From Paramyrothecium sp. XJ0827 (Eukaryota; Ascomycota; Sordariomycetes; Hypocreales; Stachybotryaceae): DNA of 64,000 nt. The position numbers were made by a program, and so were the translations under genes. This document shows, in pieces, positions 54,110 to 64,000 of this stretch; within the stretch, counting starts at the first letter, position 1; every line of letters starts with the position of its first letter. The stretch lies in NCBI GenBank assembly GCA_020881915.1, contig JAJFPB010000001.1:5394001-5458000 (forward strand), read 5' to 3'. The notes under the pieces are model-generated. The model had not been told where the DNA came from. It saw nothing but the letters and a program-made list of their open reading frames with translations, and ran no database searches.

Positions 54110-56858
54110 ATGCACCGACGTGCTGCTTCGCCCGCTCTCTCCGAGCAAGAAGTCGATATTTTCGGCTCTCTATATCCCGGCGACGGCGATGGCGCAGACT
54201 ACGGAGCAGACGTCGATCAGGATCTCGACTTTGATGGGATCCTAAACGCCCCAGACCCGACCGACGATGGAGACGACGAGGCTTTCATAGCCCTTCAACA
54301 GGCGGCATCCTTCCGAAAGGCTGGAAATCTAAAGGGCCGAACGGTCAAGAAGGGTGGCGGCTTTCAGGCCATGGGTACGAAGCCTCGCGACTACTATCCT
54401 GCTGCCGTGTCCTTTTCACTGACTAGAAGCAGGTTTAAATGCCAACCTACTCAAGGCAATTGCCCGTAAAGGCTTCTCAGTGCCGACTCCGATTCAGCGA
54501 AAAACGATACCGTTGGTCCTTGAAAGACGAGATGTAGTGGGCATGGCGCGAACGGGATCCGGAAAGACCGCTGCCTTCGTGATCCCGATGATCGAAAAAC
54601 TTCGAGCCCACAGCGCAAAGTTCGGTGCCCGCGCTCTGATCATGTCCCCGTCGCGAGAACTGGCGATACAGACCTTAAAAGTTGTCAAGGACTTCAGCCG
54701 AGGAACTGACCTCAAATGCGTCCTGCTCGTGGGCGGTGACAGCTTGGAGGAACAGTTTGGCTCCATGTCGGCTAACCCGGACATTGTCATTGCTACGCCC
54801 GGCCGATTCCTGCACTTGAAGGTCGAAATGGCTCTGGATATATCGTCGATTCGATACGTTGTCTTTGACGAGGCTGATCGATTGTTTGAAATGGGATTTG
54901 CTGCCCAGTTGACCGAGATTCTGCACGCACTTCCTCCTTCGCGTCAGACCCTGTTGTTTTCTGCGACCCTGCCCGCTTCCCTCGTCGAGTTTGCGCGAGC
55001 AGGTTTGCAGGATCCCAGCCTTGTACGACTTGACGCAGAAACGAAAGTTTCACCGGACCTGGAGAGTGCCTTCTTCTCAGTCAAAGGTGGGGAGAAGGAG
55101 GGAGCTCTTTTGCATATCCTCCATGATGTTATCAAGATGCCCGTCGGTAAACCGGCTGCTGCCATTGAGGACGAGAAGAACTCCAAAAAGCGAAAACGCG
55201 GGCCTGAGACTTCGGGCGCAGGAAAGCCTACCGAACACTCTACTATTGTGTTTACAGCGACGAAACATCATGTGGAATACCTCGCCAACCTACTCGAGCA
55301 GGCTGGCTTCGCGGTTTCTTACGTCTATGGTTCATTGGACCAAATGGCCCGACGAATGCAAGTTGAGGACTTCCGCAGAGGTAGAACCAACATCCTGGTC
55401 GTCACTGATGTCGCTGCGCGAGGTATTGATATCCCAATTCTTGCCAACGTCATCAACTATGACTTCCCTCCGCAACCCAAAGTCTTTGTCCATCGAGTTG
55501 GTCGTACCGCTCGAGCAGGTCAAAGGGGCTGGAGCTACAGTCTAGTCCGTGATATTGATGCGCCATATTTGCTGGATCTCCAGCTCTTCCTAGGGAGACG
55601 TTTGGTCGTGGGCCAGGAAGAGAGCAACCCTTCGTTCGCAGGGGATGTCATCGTGGGTGCACTGAAGCGCGATTCCGTCGAGGCCCAAGTGGAATGGTTC
55701 AACAAATTCATTCGTGAGAACGAAGACATAGACTCGCTTCGCAAGGTTGCCGCAAAAGCCGAGAAACTTTACATGAGGACGCGTAATTCTGCATCAAGTC
55801 AGAGCGCTAAGCGTTCCCGAGAGCTTGCAGCCTCCAAAGGGTGGATGCAGCTACATCCTTTATTCGGAGGCGATGTTGATGACCAGGAACAGGCACGCAC
55901 CGCGATGCTAGCCAGAATCAGTGGTTTCAGACCTCAGGAGACCATATTTGAAGTTGGTCATGGTGACAAGCATACGAGCAGAGCGGCTGAAGTTATGAAG
56001 ACGCTGAGACAAAGAATCACACCCAAGAACAGGCAGGTCACCGAGGCTGTGGAAGAGGATGACAATGAATTCAATGGCATTCGGCATGCTCCAAATGAGG
56101 AAGAGGAGTCGGAAGATGAAACCACAGGCGGTGCGGTTGACGACATGGATATTGGTGGTGATTCAGACGATGATTTGGAAGTCACGATTTCTAACACCAA
56201 CAAACCCAAGAAGGGGAAGACGGATTGGAGGGACGAGGAGGTCTTTATGTCCTACACGCCACGAACCATAAACGCTGCTGAGGAACGCGGATACGGTGTC
56301 CACTCTGGAGGCCAAGGATCTAGTTTCGTCGAAGCGGCACGAGACGTGGCCATGGATCTCACCAACGACGAGACAGCCAAGGGCTTCGGCATGCCGACGC
56401 GGTCAAAGATGCGTTGGGATACCAAGTCGAAGAAATACGTGTCTCGTGACAATGACGAGGACGGCTCCAAGGGCAGCAAGATGATCATAGGCGAGAGCGG
56501 CGTCAAGATTGCGGCAAGTTTCCAGAGCGGCCGGTACGACAAGTGGAAGCGCGCCCAGCGCCTCAGCCGGCTGCCCAGGGTCGGCGACGCCGAGCGGGCC
56601 GGCCAAGGCCAGCTGCCGTCCGGCGTGCGCTACAAGCACAAGCAGGAGAAGGCGCCCAAGGAGGCGGACAAGTACCGCGACGACTTCAAGGTGCGCAAGC
56701 AGAGGGTCGCCGAGGCCAGGGACAAGCGCATGGGCCGCTTCAAGGACGGCATGGGCAGCAAGAAGGAGCTCAAGGGCGCCCACGACATCAGGAAGGCTCG
56801 CCAGGAAAAGGAGAAGCGCATGGCCAAGAATGCTCGGCCACCCAAGAAGAGGAGTTGA
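54110..56858 (+). CDS. DBP10: DEAD-box ATP-dependent RNA helicase Dbp10
   Basis: Dbp10 acts in nucleolar 60S ribosomal subunit assembly. Exons 54110-54374 and 54433-56858 encode 896 aa. The acidic N-terminus is followed by all DEAD-box motifs: Q motif GFSVPTPIQ at 102-110, ARTGSGKT at 127-134, PSRELA, TPGR, DEAD at 234-237, SAT at 265-267, ARGID and [10 protein letters not shown]. An insertion with a Lys/Arg/Glu run (KKRKRGPE) separates the two RecA folds. The Dbp10 C-terminal domain is recognised by its Lys/Arg-rich end and [25 protein letters not shown]. The intron (58 nt) begins GTACGA and joins GFQAMG to [15 protein letters not shown]. The last 300 bases are very GC-rich at third positions, giving long shadow frames. 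The tail ends KKRS, probably nucleolar-targeting. Confidence 0.97.
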
Positions 56859-57618
56859 TCGAGGTGTGGATAGACAGCGCTTGTACATTTTTCAATTTAT
56901 CGTTTCTTTTCAGGACGCAAATATGGATTCAGATCCCCTAGATTGCCAAACACGTGAACCGTCCTCATATCGAATTGAATGCAATGCTCGCTGATCAACG
57001 CGTCACCTGCTAGTCTGGAGAAAGTTTCCGAGTACACATTTAAATTTCTACACGTTGACACAGTGTGGCCCTGTCTAGTAACTGGTCGTCTCTCTCGGGC
57101 GTAAGAATGCAGGTGTGGGAATAAGTCTATATGTCTATTATGAAATCACTTGTCATAAAGCCGATGCCCACAGAGGGCGGCCATTGCAAACCCCCATATC
57201 GTATCGTAGGCTCACATCAGGACCTGTTGCTTGGTAGATCGGCATTAGAGAACGACAAAGCAGGTTGCCAGTAGGTATAGAACAGGCATGATTCGGCTGT
57301 CGCAAGCGCCCAACTTCTGGTCGTCAAGCTAAGTAGCCTCGAAGGGCCATCTTTTCCAGAAAGCAAAACAAAAACACATGCTTCACAAGATCTGTCTTGC
57401 GGGGGGTATCAAATCAACATTGCAGTGAATAAGGGAAAGAAAAAAAAGAAGGAAAAAAAAAACTGAAATCCGCAGTTGGCTTCCTAACCACCAGAAACGT
57501 ATGATAATGGAGAGCTTTCGGACGGTTATTTTCAAACTGAATCCGGGCCGTGGCTGCTTTGCCAATGACAAGCTTTAGGATAACTTGCCCTGGCGACGTA
57601 TGCTTTGGCTGCCATATC
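56859..57618. other. Intergenic region between convergent DBP10 and FNIP-like genes
   Basis: A 0.76-kb tail-to-tail spacer with a long A-rich run at about 57435-57463. No ORF is credible. Confidence 0.55.
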
Positions 57619-60600
57619 TTATTCAGCAGCGTCGAGACTGGCCAACCATTCGCGAACGACGTCGCGCAGAGGGTTCTGACGCTTGAACTCCTGAACTTTA
57701 CTGACATCGCCTTCTTTGCCATCATCTCGGCTCTCGATAGTGTCGCGAATGACATCTTCCAAGGCGGATAGTACGACGGTTTTACACTGTACCCTCGGAA
57801 CGTTAAAGGCGTTCGGCGGAGCCTGTGCCGAGTCCGTCGCTGTGTCTGACATCCTCGTGCCGCTGTCAGTGCTGGGTCGGGATACGCCGGAGGCTTGTGA
57901 CGAGAGGAAATTCATGTCGCGGGAAGATTCGCCGCCAACGTGCACTACTTTATCGACTGCTTCTCGGAGGAACTCGTCCGAATTGAATATCGGTTCTTCA
58001 ACCCACTCTTCTTCCAGCTGCGTCTCGTAAGGAAGAATGGACGGTGTCAGAAGGGCACTGCCATAGAAGTTGGGCACCCCAGCAACGCCACCGCCTGTTC
58101 GATCGACAGCCTTTGGCTTGACTAGCCGCCGGTAGAGAATACGGGTGACGGAATTGCTCGTAGTATCCGCAACTAAAACAGAGCCCACATCAACCCAGCG
58201 TTCAGACACATCATTGCCAAGTGGTTGAGCAGGGGCAGGTGTGGGCTCAGCCCGAAGCGATGCTTTGATCTGGTTCAAAAGTCCTTGCTGAGGAGGAATG
58301 GCTTGAATAGCAAAATCGGGATGATAGGCGGTCAGCCAACCTGCGGCGTTGAGCGGTAGATCGCCATCCGCAGAGAGCCGTGCAGATTGTTCAAAAGACT
58401 CCACCCCTCCCACGAACCCAGGCGTTGAAAGGTAACCGCTACTGGATGGCGAGCTGATGGCAGACTCAAAGGATGTGATGTAGTCGGGGAAAGTCACATC
58501 CACGTCAATGACCCCGTCATCAGCATTGATGGATGTTTTCACAGGGGACTCGAATGCACCTGTAGGATCTGGCGTCCTGTCGGTTTGCGCAAAGAAGTCT
58601 CGTCCGGGGCCACTGTTCTCGCGTGGTGTTCTCACGCCCCTAGCATCTATGGCTCGGGGCAAGTCATGTGGGCCTAAGCCGTCCTCCTCTTCTGGAAGAG
58701 CCACTTCGCGGACCATTTCGGCCAACTTGCCTGCGCCACTAAATGTTTGTTTGACCGGAGATCTCATGTCGCTGCTGTAGCTGTGTTCGCTCTGATCCAT
58801 CGAGCCTCGCCGGCGGACATTCCAAAGACCGCTGACTAGTGTTCCCCATTTCAAGCCCTGGGTTCTTGAGCTAGTGCTAGATGTGCTGACATGACCGCTG
58901 CTCTCCCCTCGCTTCAAGGAGCGCTTTAGGTCGTCTGCTGCTACGCTTCCACTGCTTCCTGGCCTCGGTCTCCTGTGGCTTTCCAGCCGCTGTAACGTTG
59001 AAAAGTGGGGTGTTGTCGTCTCAGGTACTATCGTGGTAGTCGTGGCAGCACTGCTCTTCCTGCTGACCAAGTCGTTTGGGGGAAGAGGAAGATTCGTAGT
59101 GCGGATTGATGCAGCATCGGACACCCGTCTATCGCGACTTGGCTCATTGCTCAAGTGTGCCAGTTGTACTGGGACCGCCGAAGTACGCGTGCTCTGGCTG
59201 ATGGCCCTCGAATGAGACGCCCGCCGCAGGCCGGATCGACGGTTAATCTTCCGGCGCAGGGATTCCTCTCGAAGGAGAGGGATAACGTATGTCGGGGGAG
59301 AGTGTGAAAAAACACCCAAAGAGGCGGAAGCGCTTGCCCGATGGGCCCTGGTTGTAGGTATCTGTTGGTTGGCTGGCAGAAAGGCCGACAACAGGAATAT
59401 CAGCCGACGTGCAACCATTTTGTCGTCGGATACAATGACGGTCCGAGCAGGCAAAGCAAGGTCTTCTTCAACCTGATTTCGGCGGCTGAGGAAGAGGCGC
59501 TTCCTATAGGATGGAGGGCACAAAGCTTGGAGCCACTCAGTGTGCGTAGCCAGAAATCCCGTAAGCAAGTTGTGGAAGAATAGGCTCTGACCCGAAGCCA
59601 TGGCCCATTTGGAAGCCCATATTGCTTCATCCCGCCAGATACCCCACCGTCCTTGACCCGTGACTACCCTTGCGGCACTGACTCCCGTCACTATCCTGTT
59701 TCTGGCAAATTCTACCTCCGAGGCGATGTTGACATCGTCAGCAAGGCAATTTGGTAAGAGTGCGACCAGTTTCGTGGTGCTCTTGGGAGGTTTCACACGA
59801 GGCATCTCGCCACCGCGTCTTTCCGTCAAGGAGGGGCTTCTAGCCACGTAGTTCGAGATGGACGACGCAGCGTAAGGCCCGGGGGAATATATATCTGCTT
59901 GCTTCAGCATCGTATGAAGTGTGGTCGCAACGACTGACTGCAAGTGAGTAAGCGTCCTCATGATGATGTCCCAATGTTGGGTCAAAGAGTCAATCCTGTC
60001 CTCCACATCGAGAGAGAACGAGGAATCTGTTGCGTCTCCAAAATTTCCGGACCCCGTCATGTTCCATCCAGAAAAGCGGGTGGAATTATACGACGAGGGG
60101 AAGAAGTCTTGGTCGCCGTATGAGCTCGATTCACGCCCAGTGGACTTTGCGGGGCCTGCGGATGAGATCCGCGAGGACGCTGAAGGAAGCTGCACAACAA
60201 GAACAACAGCATACATGGGTGTTCGCCTCTGTCTTGGCTGTGTCTTTTTCTTCTTTTGTGACGACTCTTCTCCTGTTGGCGGGAATGGGAACCCGCCGTT
60301 ATCATCCGAGAAACGGCTTTGAGGCGAGGCCGAGGCCTCGAGGTCCTCATTTGAGAGGTTCACAGGGAAAAGGCGGGTGATGAGGACTTTTTTCCTATCG
60401 CTCTGCCGTTGTGAAGCTGCTGCGCCTCCCCCGGACTGAAGATTCACGATAGGCGAGACAGCTTGGGATGAATACGACTGAGAGAGTTTGCTGGCACGGC
60501 CACTGGAACGACCGATGGAGCCTCGCCCATCCCCAAAAACGTTGCTCTCAGCAAGACGTGCCTCAACTGGTACAACATGGACCTTTGTTGACGTTCCTTT

Positions 60601-61215
60601 GTAGGCCATGAGCTCCGAGTTTCCGAATATGCAGCTTGAGAAAGTCGCAAGTTCCTCTCTGTACTCGCGCGCATTGCGTTGACTTTCAGTTTCCATTTGA
60701 CTTTGACTGCGGCCATGCATGGACGCGCGGCGATCGAAAGCCCCCTGGCGGGGTTGTGGGTGCTCGGGTTGGATGACCAGCGGACGCGAAGATTGCCCCA
60801 GGCTACTCTTTCGTGGCGAGAGGGGCGCCTGGCGGAAATTCTGGTCCACGGGGGGTGATTCAGGCGACGAGGCTGAAGGCAAAGGGTGGCTATCGTAAAG
60901 AAGGGACGTGTTGGTAGGGCCAAGGGTGTCTTGCATGATGACGACGCGAACGTCTCTCACATCAAGGTCAGCATCCTCAGTGGTGTCGAATGCCTGAGCG
61001 CCCGAAGCAAAGGGCGCAGTGGGAGTTGTTGAGAGAGGAAAGACTTGGTCATTTCGATGTTGATAAAGTGCCTGGGTATCTGGAAACAGCAGATTGCGGG
61101 TGTGGATATCCTCTTGCACAGACTCGAGGGAGGAAACAGGTTTGGAAGACGACTGGGCCTGCGGCTGCTGGACAGCAGCGCCGCCAGAGCCGAGGTGAAG
61201 CAGTCGGCCCAGCAT
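57619..61215 (-). CDS. Folliculin-interacting protein (FNIP/Lst4-like)
   Basis: Fungal FNIP relatives (yeast Lst4) bind a folliculin homologue (Lst7) and act as a GTPase-activating complex for Rag GTPases at the vacuole, feeding amino-acid signals to TORC1. This intronless gene encodes 1198 aa. The N-terminal block SSLESVQEDIHTRNLLFPDTQALYQHRNDQVFPL, then VRVVIMQD, the region AYKGTSTKVHVVP, and the longin-like KKVLITRLFPV and YAVVLVVQLP match the FNIP N-terminal domain. A middle block (STTKLVALLPNCL, FFHNLLTGFLATHTEWLQALCPP, ARTVIVSDDKMVARRLIFLLSAFLP) fits the DENN-like part. A long Ser/Arg-rich insertion follows, then a C-terminal domain (ERWVDVGSVLVADTTSNSVTRILYRR, EEEWVEEPIF, CKTVVLSALEDVIRDTI, VVREWLASL). 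The frame stays open for more than 70 codons upstream but without ATG, so the ATG at 61215 was used. Confidence 0.82.
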   Translation of the reverse strand: MLGRLLHLGSGGAAVQQPQAQSSSKPVSSLESVQEDIHTRNLLFPDTQALYQHRNDQVFPLSTTPTAPFASGAQAFDTTEDADLDVRDVRVVIMQDTLGPTNTSLLYDSHPLPSASSPESPPVDQNFRQAPLSPRKSSLGQSSRPLVIQPEHPQPRQGAFDRRASMHGRSQSQMETESQRNAREYREELATFSSCIFGNSELMAYKGTSTKVHVVPVEARLAESNVFGDGRGSIGRSSGRASKLSQSYSSQAVSPIVNLQSGGGAAASQRQSDRKKVLITRLFPVNLSNEDLEASASPQSRFSDDNGGFPFPPTGEESSQKKKKTQPRQRRTPMYAVVLVVQLPSASSRISSAGPAKSTGRESSSYGDQDFFPSSYNSTRFSGWNMTGSGNFGDATDSSFSLDVEDRIDSLTQHWDIIMRTLTHLQSVVATTLHTMLKQADIYSPGPYAASSISNYVARSPSLTERRGGEMPRVKPPKSTTKLVALLPNCLADDVNIASEVEFARNRIVTGVSAARVVTGQGRWGIWRDEAIWASKWAMASGQSLFFHNLLTGFLATHTEWLQALCPPSYRKRLFLSRRNQVEEDLALPARTVIVSDDKMVARRLIFLLSAFLPANQQIPTTRAHRASASASLGVFSHSPPTYVIPLLREESLRRKINRRSGLRRASHSRAISQSTRTSAVPVQLAHLSNEPSRDRRVSDAASIRTTNLPLPPNDLVSRKSSAATTTTIVPETTTPHFSTLQRLESHRRPRPGSSGSVAADDLKRSLKRGESSGHVSTSSTSSRTQGLKWGTLVSGLWNVRRRGSMDQSEHSYSSDMRSPVKQTFSGAGKLAEMVREVALPEEEDGLGPHDLPRAIDARGVRTPRENSGPGRDFFAQTDRTPDPTGAFESPVKTSINADDGVIDVDVTFPDYITSFESAISSPSSSGYLSTPGFVGGVESFEQSARLSADGDLPLNAAGWLTAYHPDFAIQAIPPQQGLLNQIKASLRAEPTPAPAQPLGNDVSERWVDVGSVLVADTTSNSVTRILYRRLVKPKAVDRTGGGVAGVPNFYGSALLTPSILPYETQLEEEWVEEPIFNSDEFLREAVDKVVHVGGESSRDMNFLSSQASGVSRPSTDSGTRMSDTATDSAQAPPNAFNVPRVQCKTVVLSALEDVIRDTIESRDDGKEGDVSKVQEFKRQNPLRDVVREWLASLDAAE

Positions 61216-64000
61216 GTCGGATCTGGGCCGTGGACGAAGGTTGGGTTGAAACTGAGAGATGATGAGTTTCAGCCAAGAGGCGCAGCCATCCTCAGCAATG
61301 AACAAGGAATGTGCTGGGTCAAGCACATAGTAACTTCTGCCAGGGCGGTGGCAGCTAGAGGTGGCGAGTTGGAGGAGGGAGGCGAAGCGGCGTTGCGATA
61401 GATATGAGATCGTGAGGTGAGTTGAGTTGTTCGAGAAATGCTCAAGTTTTGGCGGGGTAAGATGTGGCCTAAGGAGTGAAGCTCAACAGTGCTGGACTGC
61501 GACGAGGCGGCAAAGAGGGACAGGAACAGGGACAGGGACAGGCTCGGCGCGCAGCCATTCACGATGTACCGGGTTACACAGATGCGAGTTCGGGCTGGCT
61601 GGTAACGTGGCGGTGACGGAGAGCGGTGGCTCCAGGGAAAGACGCGTGTGACACGACACCGAATGAGGATGAGAATGAGAAAGATCGGATGCGGTACGAG
61701 GCACGGCACGTGTTGGTTGAGTGAGACGGACCGCCTCGCGGTCGCACGAATCAGCAGCCCGGTGATATTTGCCAACGGCGACGGCGACGAGGACGAGGGG
61801 CGGCTATGTGAGAAAGGGTAAAGTGTCAAAGCGTGGAAGGGCCTGCGCGACAACGTCTGCCGACGATAAGTTGTCGAGGGTTTGGAAGGGGCCAAAGATG
61901 GCCGAACCAGAAGGTCGGGAGCTCCAGAACCTGAATCGATGGTGGGGGTCTGTCGGTGCGCAAGGAGATGGGGCCCAGCCAGAGCCAGAGAGGGAGGGGA
62001 GGCTGGCGGGCAGCAGAAGGGGAAGGGAAGGGCAGGGCAGGGGGATGGGGGGGGAAGGGGGTGTCCGGAATGCTCCCAATTTCCAATCAGTGACGCTGAG
62101 AGGCATAATTGATACTGGCCCAGGTCCGATATGCCCCGCGCCCGACGTGCCTGTAATGCCCTGAAACCGACACCCAGTAAAGTTAACCCGCGCTCTTCCT
62201 CACACTCTACCCAGGTGGACGATAATAATAGTGCGAGGTGCCTTACGCTCACTCCGCCAAAAAATGCTTGCTTATTCAGGCCTCGCAGGCGCTTTGGCAC
62301 CTCTGGGCACTTCACGGGCCGAACCCCATTTTTTTTTTATATAAATTTTTTTATCCCGCTCTTCCGCACATGCTTTGCAGTGGAGGAAACTAGCCGAATC
62401 GGCCTACGGCATTCAATAACCCACAACACGTCTGCAGTAGGTTCATGTCAAGTAAGCAATCGCTTGGTGTAGTATGAGGTGAGGTAATTAGTTGGCTATT
62501 AATGGTACTGGTACGAGAGAGCCTTGCATGGTCCTACATGGCAATGAAGTAATAAGTGAAGTGCTCCCTTTGGTAAGGCAAAGAGAGAGACCATGTTAAT
62601 CTAGAGAGATACTTCGGCTTCGACGCGAGTAAGTCTGAGCACCAGCTGTTTTCCAAACTGTTCGTGTGTAAGACATCCTCCCTAGTTGCTCGGCAAGCAC
62701 TCAGATCACGCAAATCCATTCAATGTCTTGAGGCCATAGCATCATAGGATACCCAGGGCAAGAGGCTGCTGGTGTGGCCATCCATGCCACGCCCCAAGTT
62801 GGTACAGAGGTAGTGTGTAACCATCACTCTGTCCAGTACCCTCGCTCGCCCAATATCTTAAGTGGGTATTCCCATGGGAGCGGCGTCTTGAAATTGCGGT
62901 GAAAGCGCCTTCGTCTTTCCAGGATGAAGCGATTTCGAGCTGATGGGAAGCATCCCAGGACCAGGGTCTCGCATCTGCCTGTTTTCTTACCTTGTTCGCC
63001 CTAGCGCGGCCCATCATCAGATGTTCTGCCACTGGATCAACATGGAAGTGAAGCGTTGCTCTGCAGCCTCAATCCCAAGACAGCATGTGGATGGGCACCT
63101 ATGTAATACACCGGCCATGGGGATGATCCTTTCCTGGCATCTTGAGCACGTGCCAGATCCTGGAAAGAGTAAATAGTCCGCGCTACCTGGTGCCGCGCCG
63201 CAGTAAGGGACGGGGTATTTCGTCCCCGGGTCGACATTGAGGATCTACACTTGACCACGGTAGCAGGGGCCAGGAACAACTTCAGGCTATTGTAGCAGGT
63301 AGCTTGCCCAAAAGTACCTACCTGTACTATGTGCCCGTGAGATTGACAGCTTCAATCCTCCGGACCCTCAACTGCCAAAAGTGCATACATACAATGATTA
63401 TCATGTGTTGAAAGACGATGCTTGCTGTCGTCATCAATACAGCCAATCCTTGTAACCGCCCCGGCGAGGAAATGACGTACGTCGCAAAGACTAGAGGGCG
63501 AAGCTCAGCATGCCAACAGTGCAGGCGGTGATCAAGCTGCATAGCTCACTTACACCATCACTCTTCCGATGCATCCATGTCCCTAGCCGGCCGTAAAGCA
63601 CTTTCATTTGTGCGCCACACGTTGTCGGGACGCGAGCATATTGCAACGTCTTCTTGTATCTCACACTCGCCTCGCATCACCGGTTCCATGTGTCCCGCTA
63701 CTTGAGACAAGCGGCAACTGAACGGGCCCATTGCCAATCTACAGTCACTTGGAAGGCCCGGGCTTGCCCGGTTAGGTTGCACGGCCCGGCGGACGACGGG
63801 ACGAGATGAGATATGGACAATCACCCTCCGCATCCGGCCAGGACGTCGCTGATCTGAATCGAGCCATGACGATTCGTTGTCGCACTTCTGCGACGAACAG
63901 ATATTGAGTGGCTGGAAGTAATTCCGTGTCAACAATTGATGCTTCATACACGTCACTAAGTGATGGAAGTGCCGGGCGATCCTCGACACAGGCCTCCGCT
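61216..64000. promoter_or_regulatory. FNIP-like gene upstream region and right edge of the window
   Basis: Non-coding as far as I can see. The minus strand is pyrimidine-rich to about 62300, which suppresses stop codons and gives a spurious 348-codon GTG-led frame. Features are short GGGACA units at 61515-61545, a seven-run G-quadruplex tract at 62019-62061, a T/A-rich block at 62328-62354, and TACCT motifs near 63298-63330. Any gene continuing past 64000 is not recognisable here. Confidence 0.5.
62019..62061 (+). other. Multi-run G-quadruplex motif
   Basis: Seven runs of three or more G lie within 43 bases, separated by AA, CA and AT loops. On the FNIP-like gene's sense strand the tract is C-rich, which could form an i-motif. 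It lies about 0.8 kb before that gene's start. Confidence 0.8.

Noticed and set aside
61269..62315. 348-codon minus-strand frame
   Set aside because: It starts at GTG and is the pyrimidine-rich leader of the FNIP-like gene; its Ser/Pro/Leu runs reflect base composition.
1..64000. Biosynthetic gene cluster, viral insertion or CRISPR-like array
   Set aside because: No polyketide or peptide synthase, terpene cyclase, integrase, reverse transcriptase or spaced direct-repeat array was seen.

Overview
This window is nuclear DNA from a filamentous ascomycete (Pezizomycotina, most likely a sordariomycete). The genes are conserved eukaryotic ones, broken by many short introns (about 47-155 nt) with GT..AG ends and CTAAC/CTGAC-type branch sites. 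Several families seen here are typical of filamentous ascomycetes: a SAT4-type rhodopsin-domain membrane protein, DUF3669 proteins, WSC/GPI wall enzymes and a C2H2 plus fungal-TF-domain regulator. There are no bacterial, phage or CRISPR features. Exon coordinates were built by hand from splice signals, frame continuity and family motifs. No database search or RNA evidence was available.

Layout. 0-4 kb: RPB5 (RNA polymerase subunit) and, convergent to it, a seven-helix SAT4-type membrane protein. 4-7.5 kb: gene-poor, with G-rich tracts. 7.5-11.5 kb: a small accessory-looking island of two divergent DUF3669 paralogs set in AT-rich DNA; one keeps kinase-like motifs and the other has lost them. 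11.9-23.3 kb, all on the minus strand: TBCD (tubulin cofactor D), a secreted GH76 mannanase-like enzyme and a Cys-cluster/SH3 protein. 25.9-28.5 kb: an Ist2/anoctamin-family ER-plasma membrane protein. 29.8-30.9 kb: a calcineurin-like phosphoesterase. 31.0-33.8 kb: a modular GH16-WSC-His-rich-Pro-rich-GPI wall protein. 34.5-39.5 kb: PEX12, a hotdog thioesterase and an F-box protein. 40.3-43.5 kb: a two-finger C2H2 regulator, with 5.9 kb of non-coding DNA upstream. 49.4-61.2 kb: SAP30, MDJ1, an spf31/DNAJC8-like J-protein, DBP10 and a folliculin-interacting (Lst4-like) protein. The last 2.8 kb is promoter-like and non-coding.

How it fits together. Most genes are housekeeping and independent: transcription, tubulin folding, peroxisome import, mitochondrial folding, splicing and ribosome assembly. 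Two of them (GH76 and GH16-WSC-GPI) act on the cell wall. Nothing resembles a biosynthetic cluster. The best candidates for undescribed biology are the divergent DUF3669 pair, with its active-looking and degenerate partners, and the histidine-rich linker of the GPI-anchored GH16 protein. Smaller leads are an in-frame 51-nt intron inside the SH3 domain, two strong G-quadruplex motifs and a TACCT/TTACC motif scattered through the intergenic DNA.
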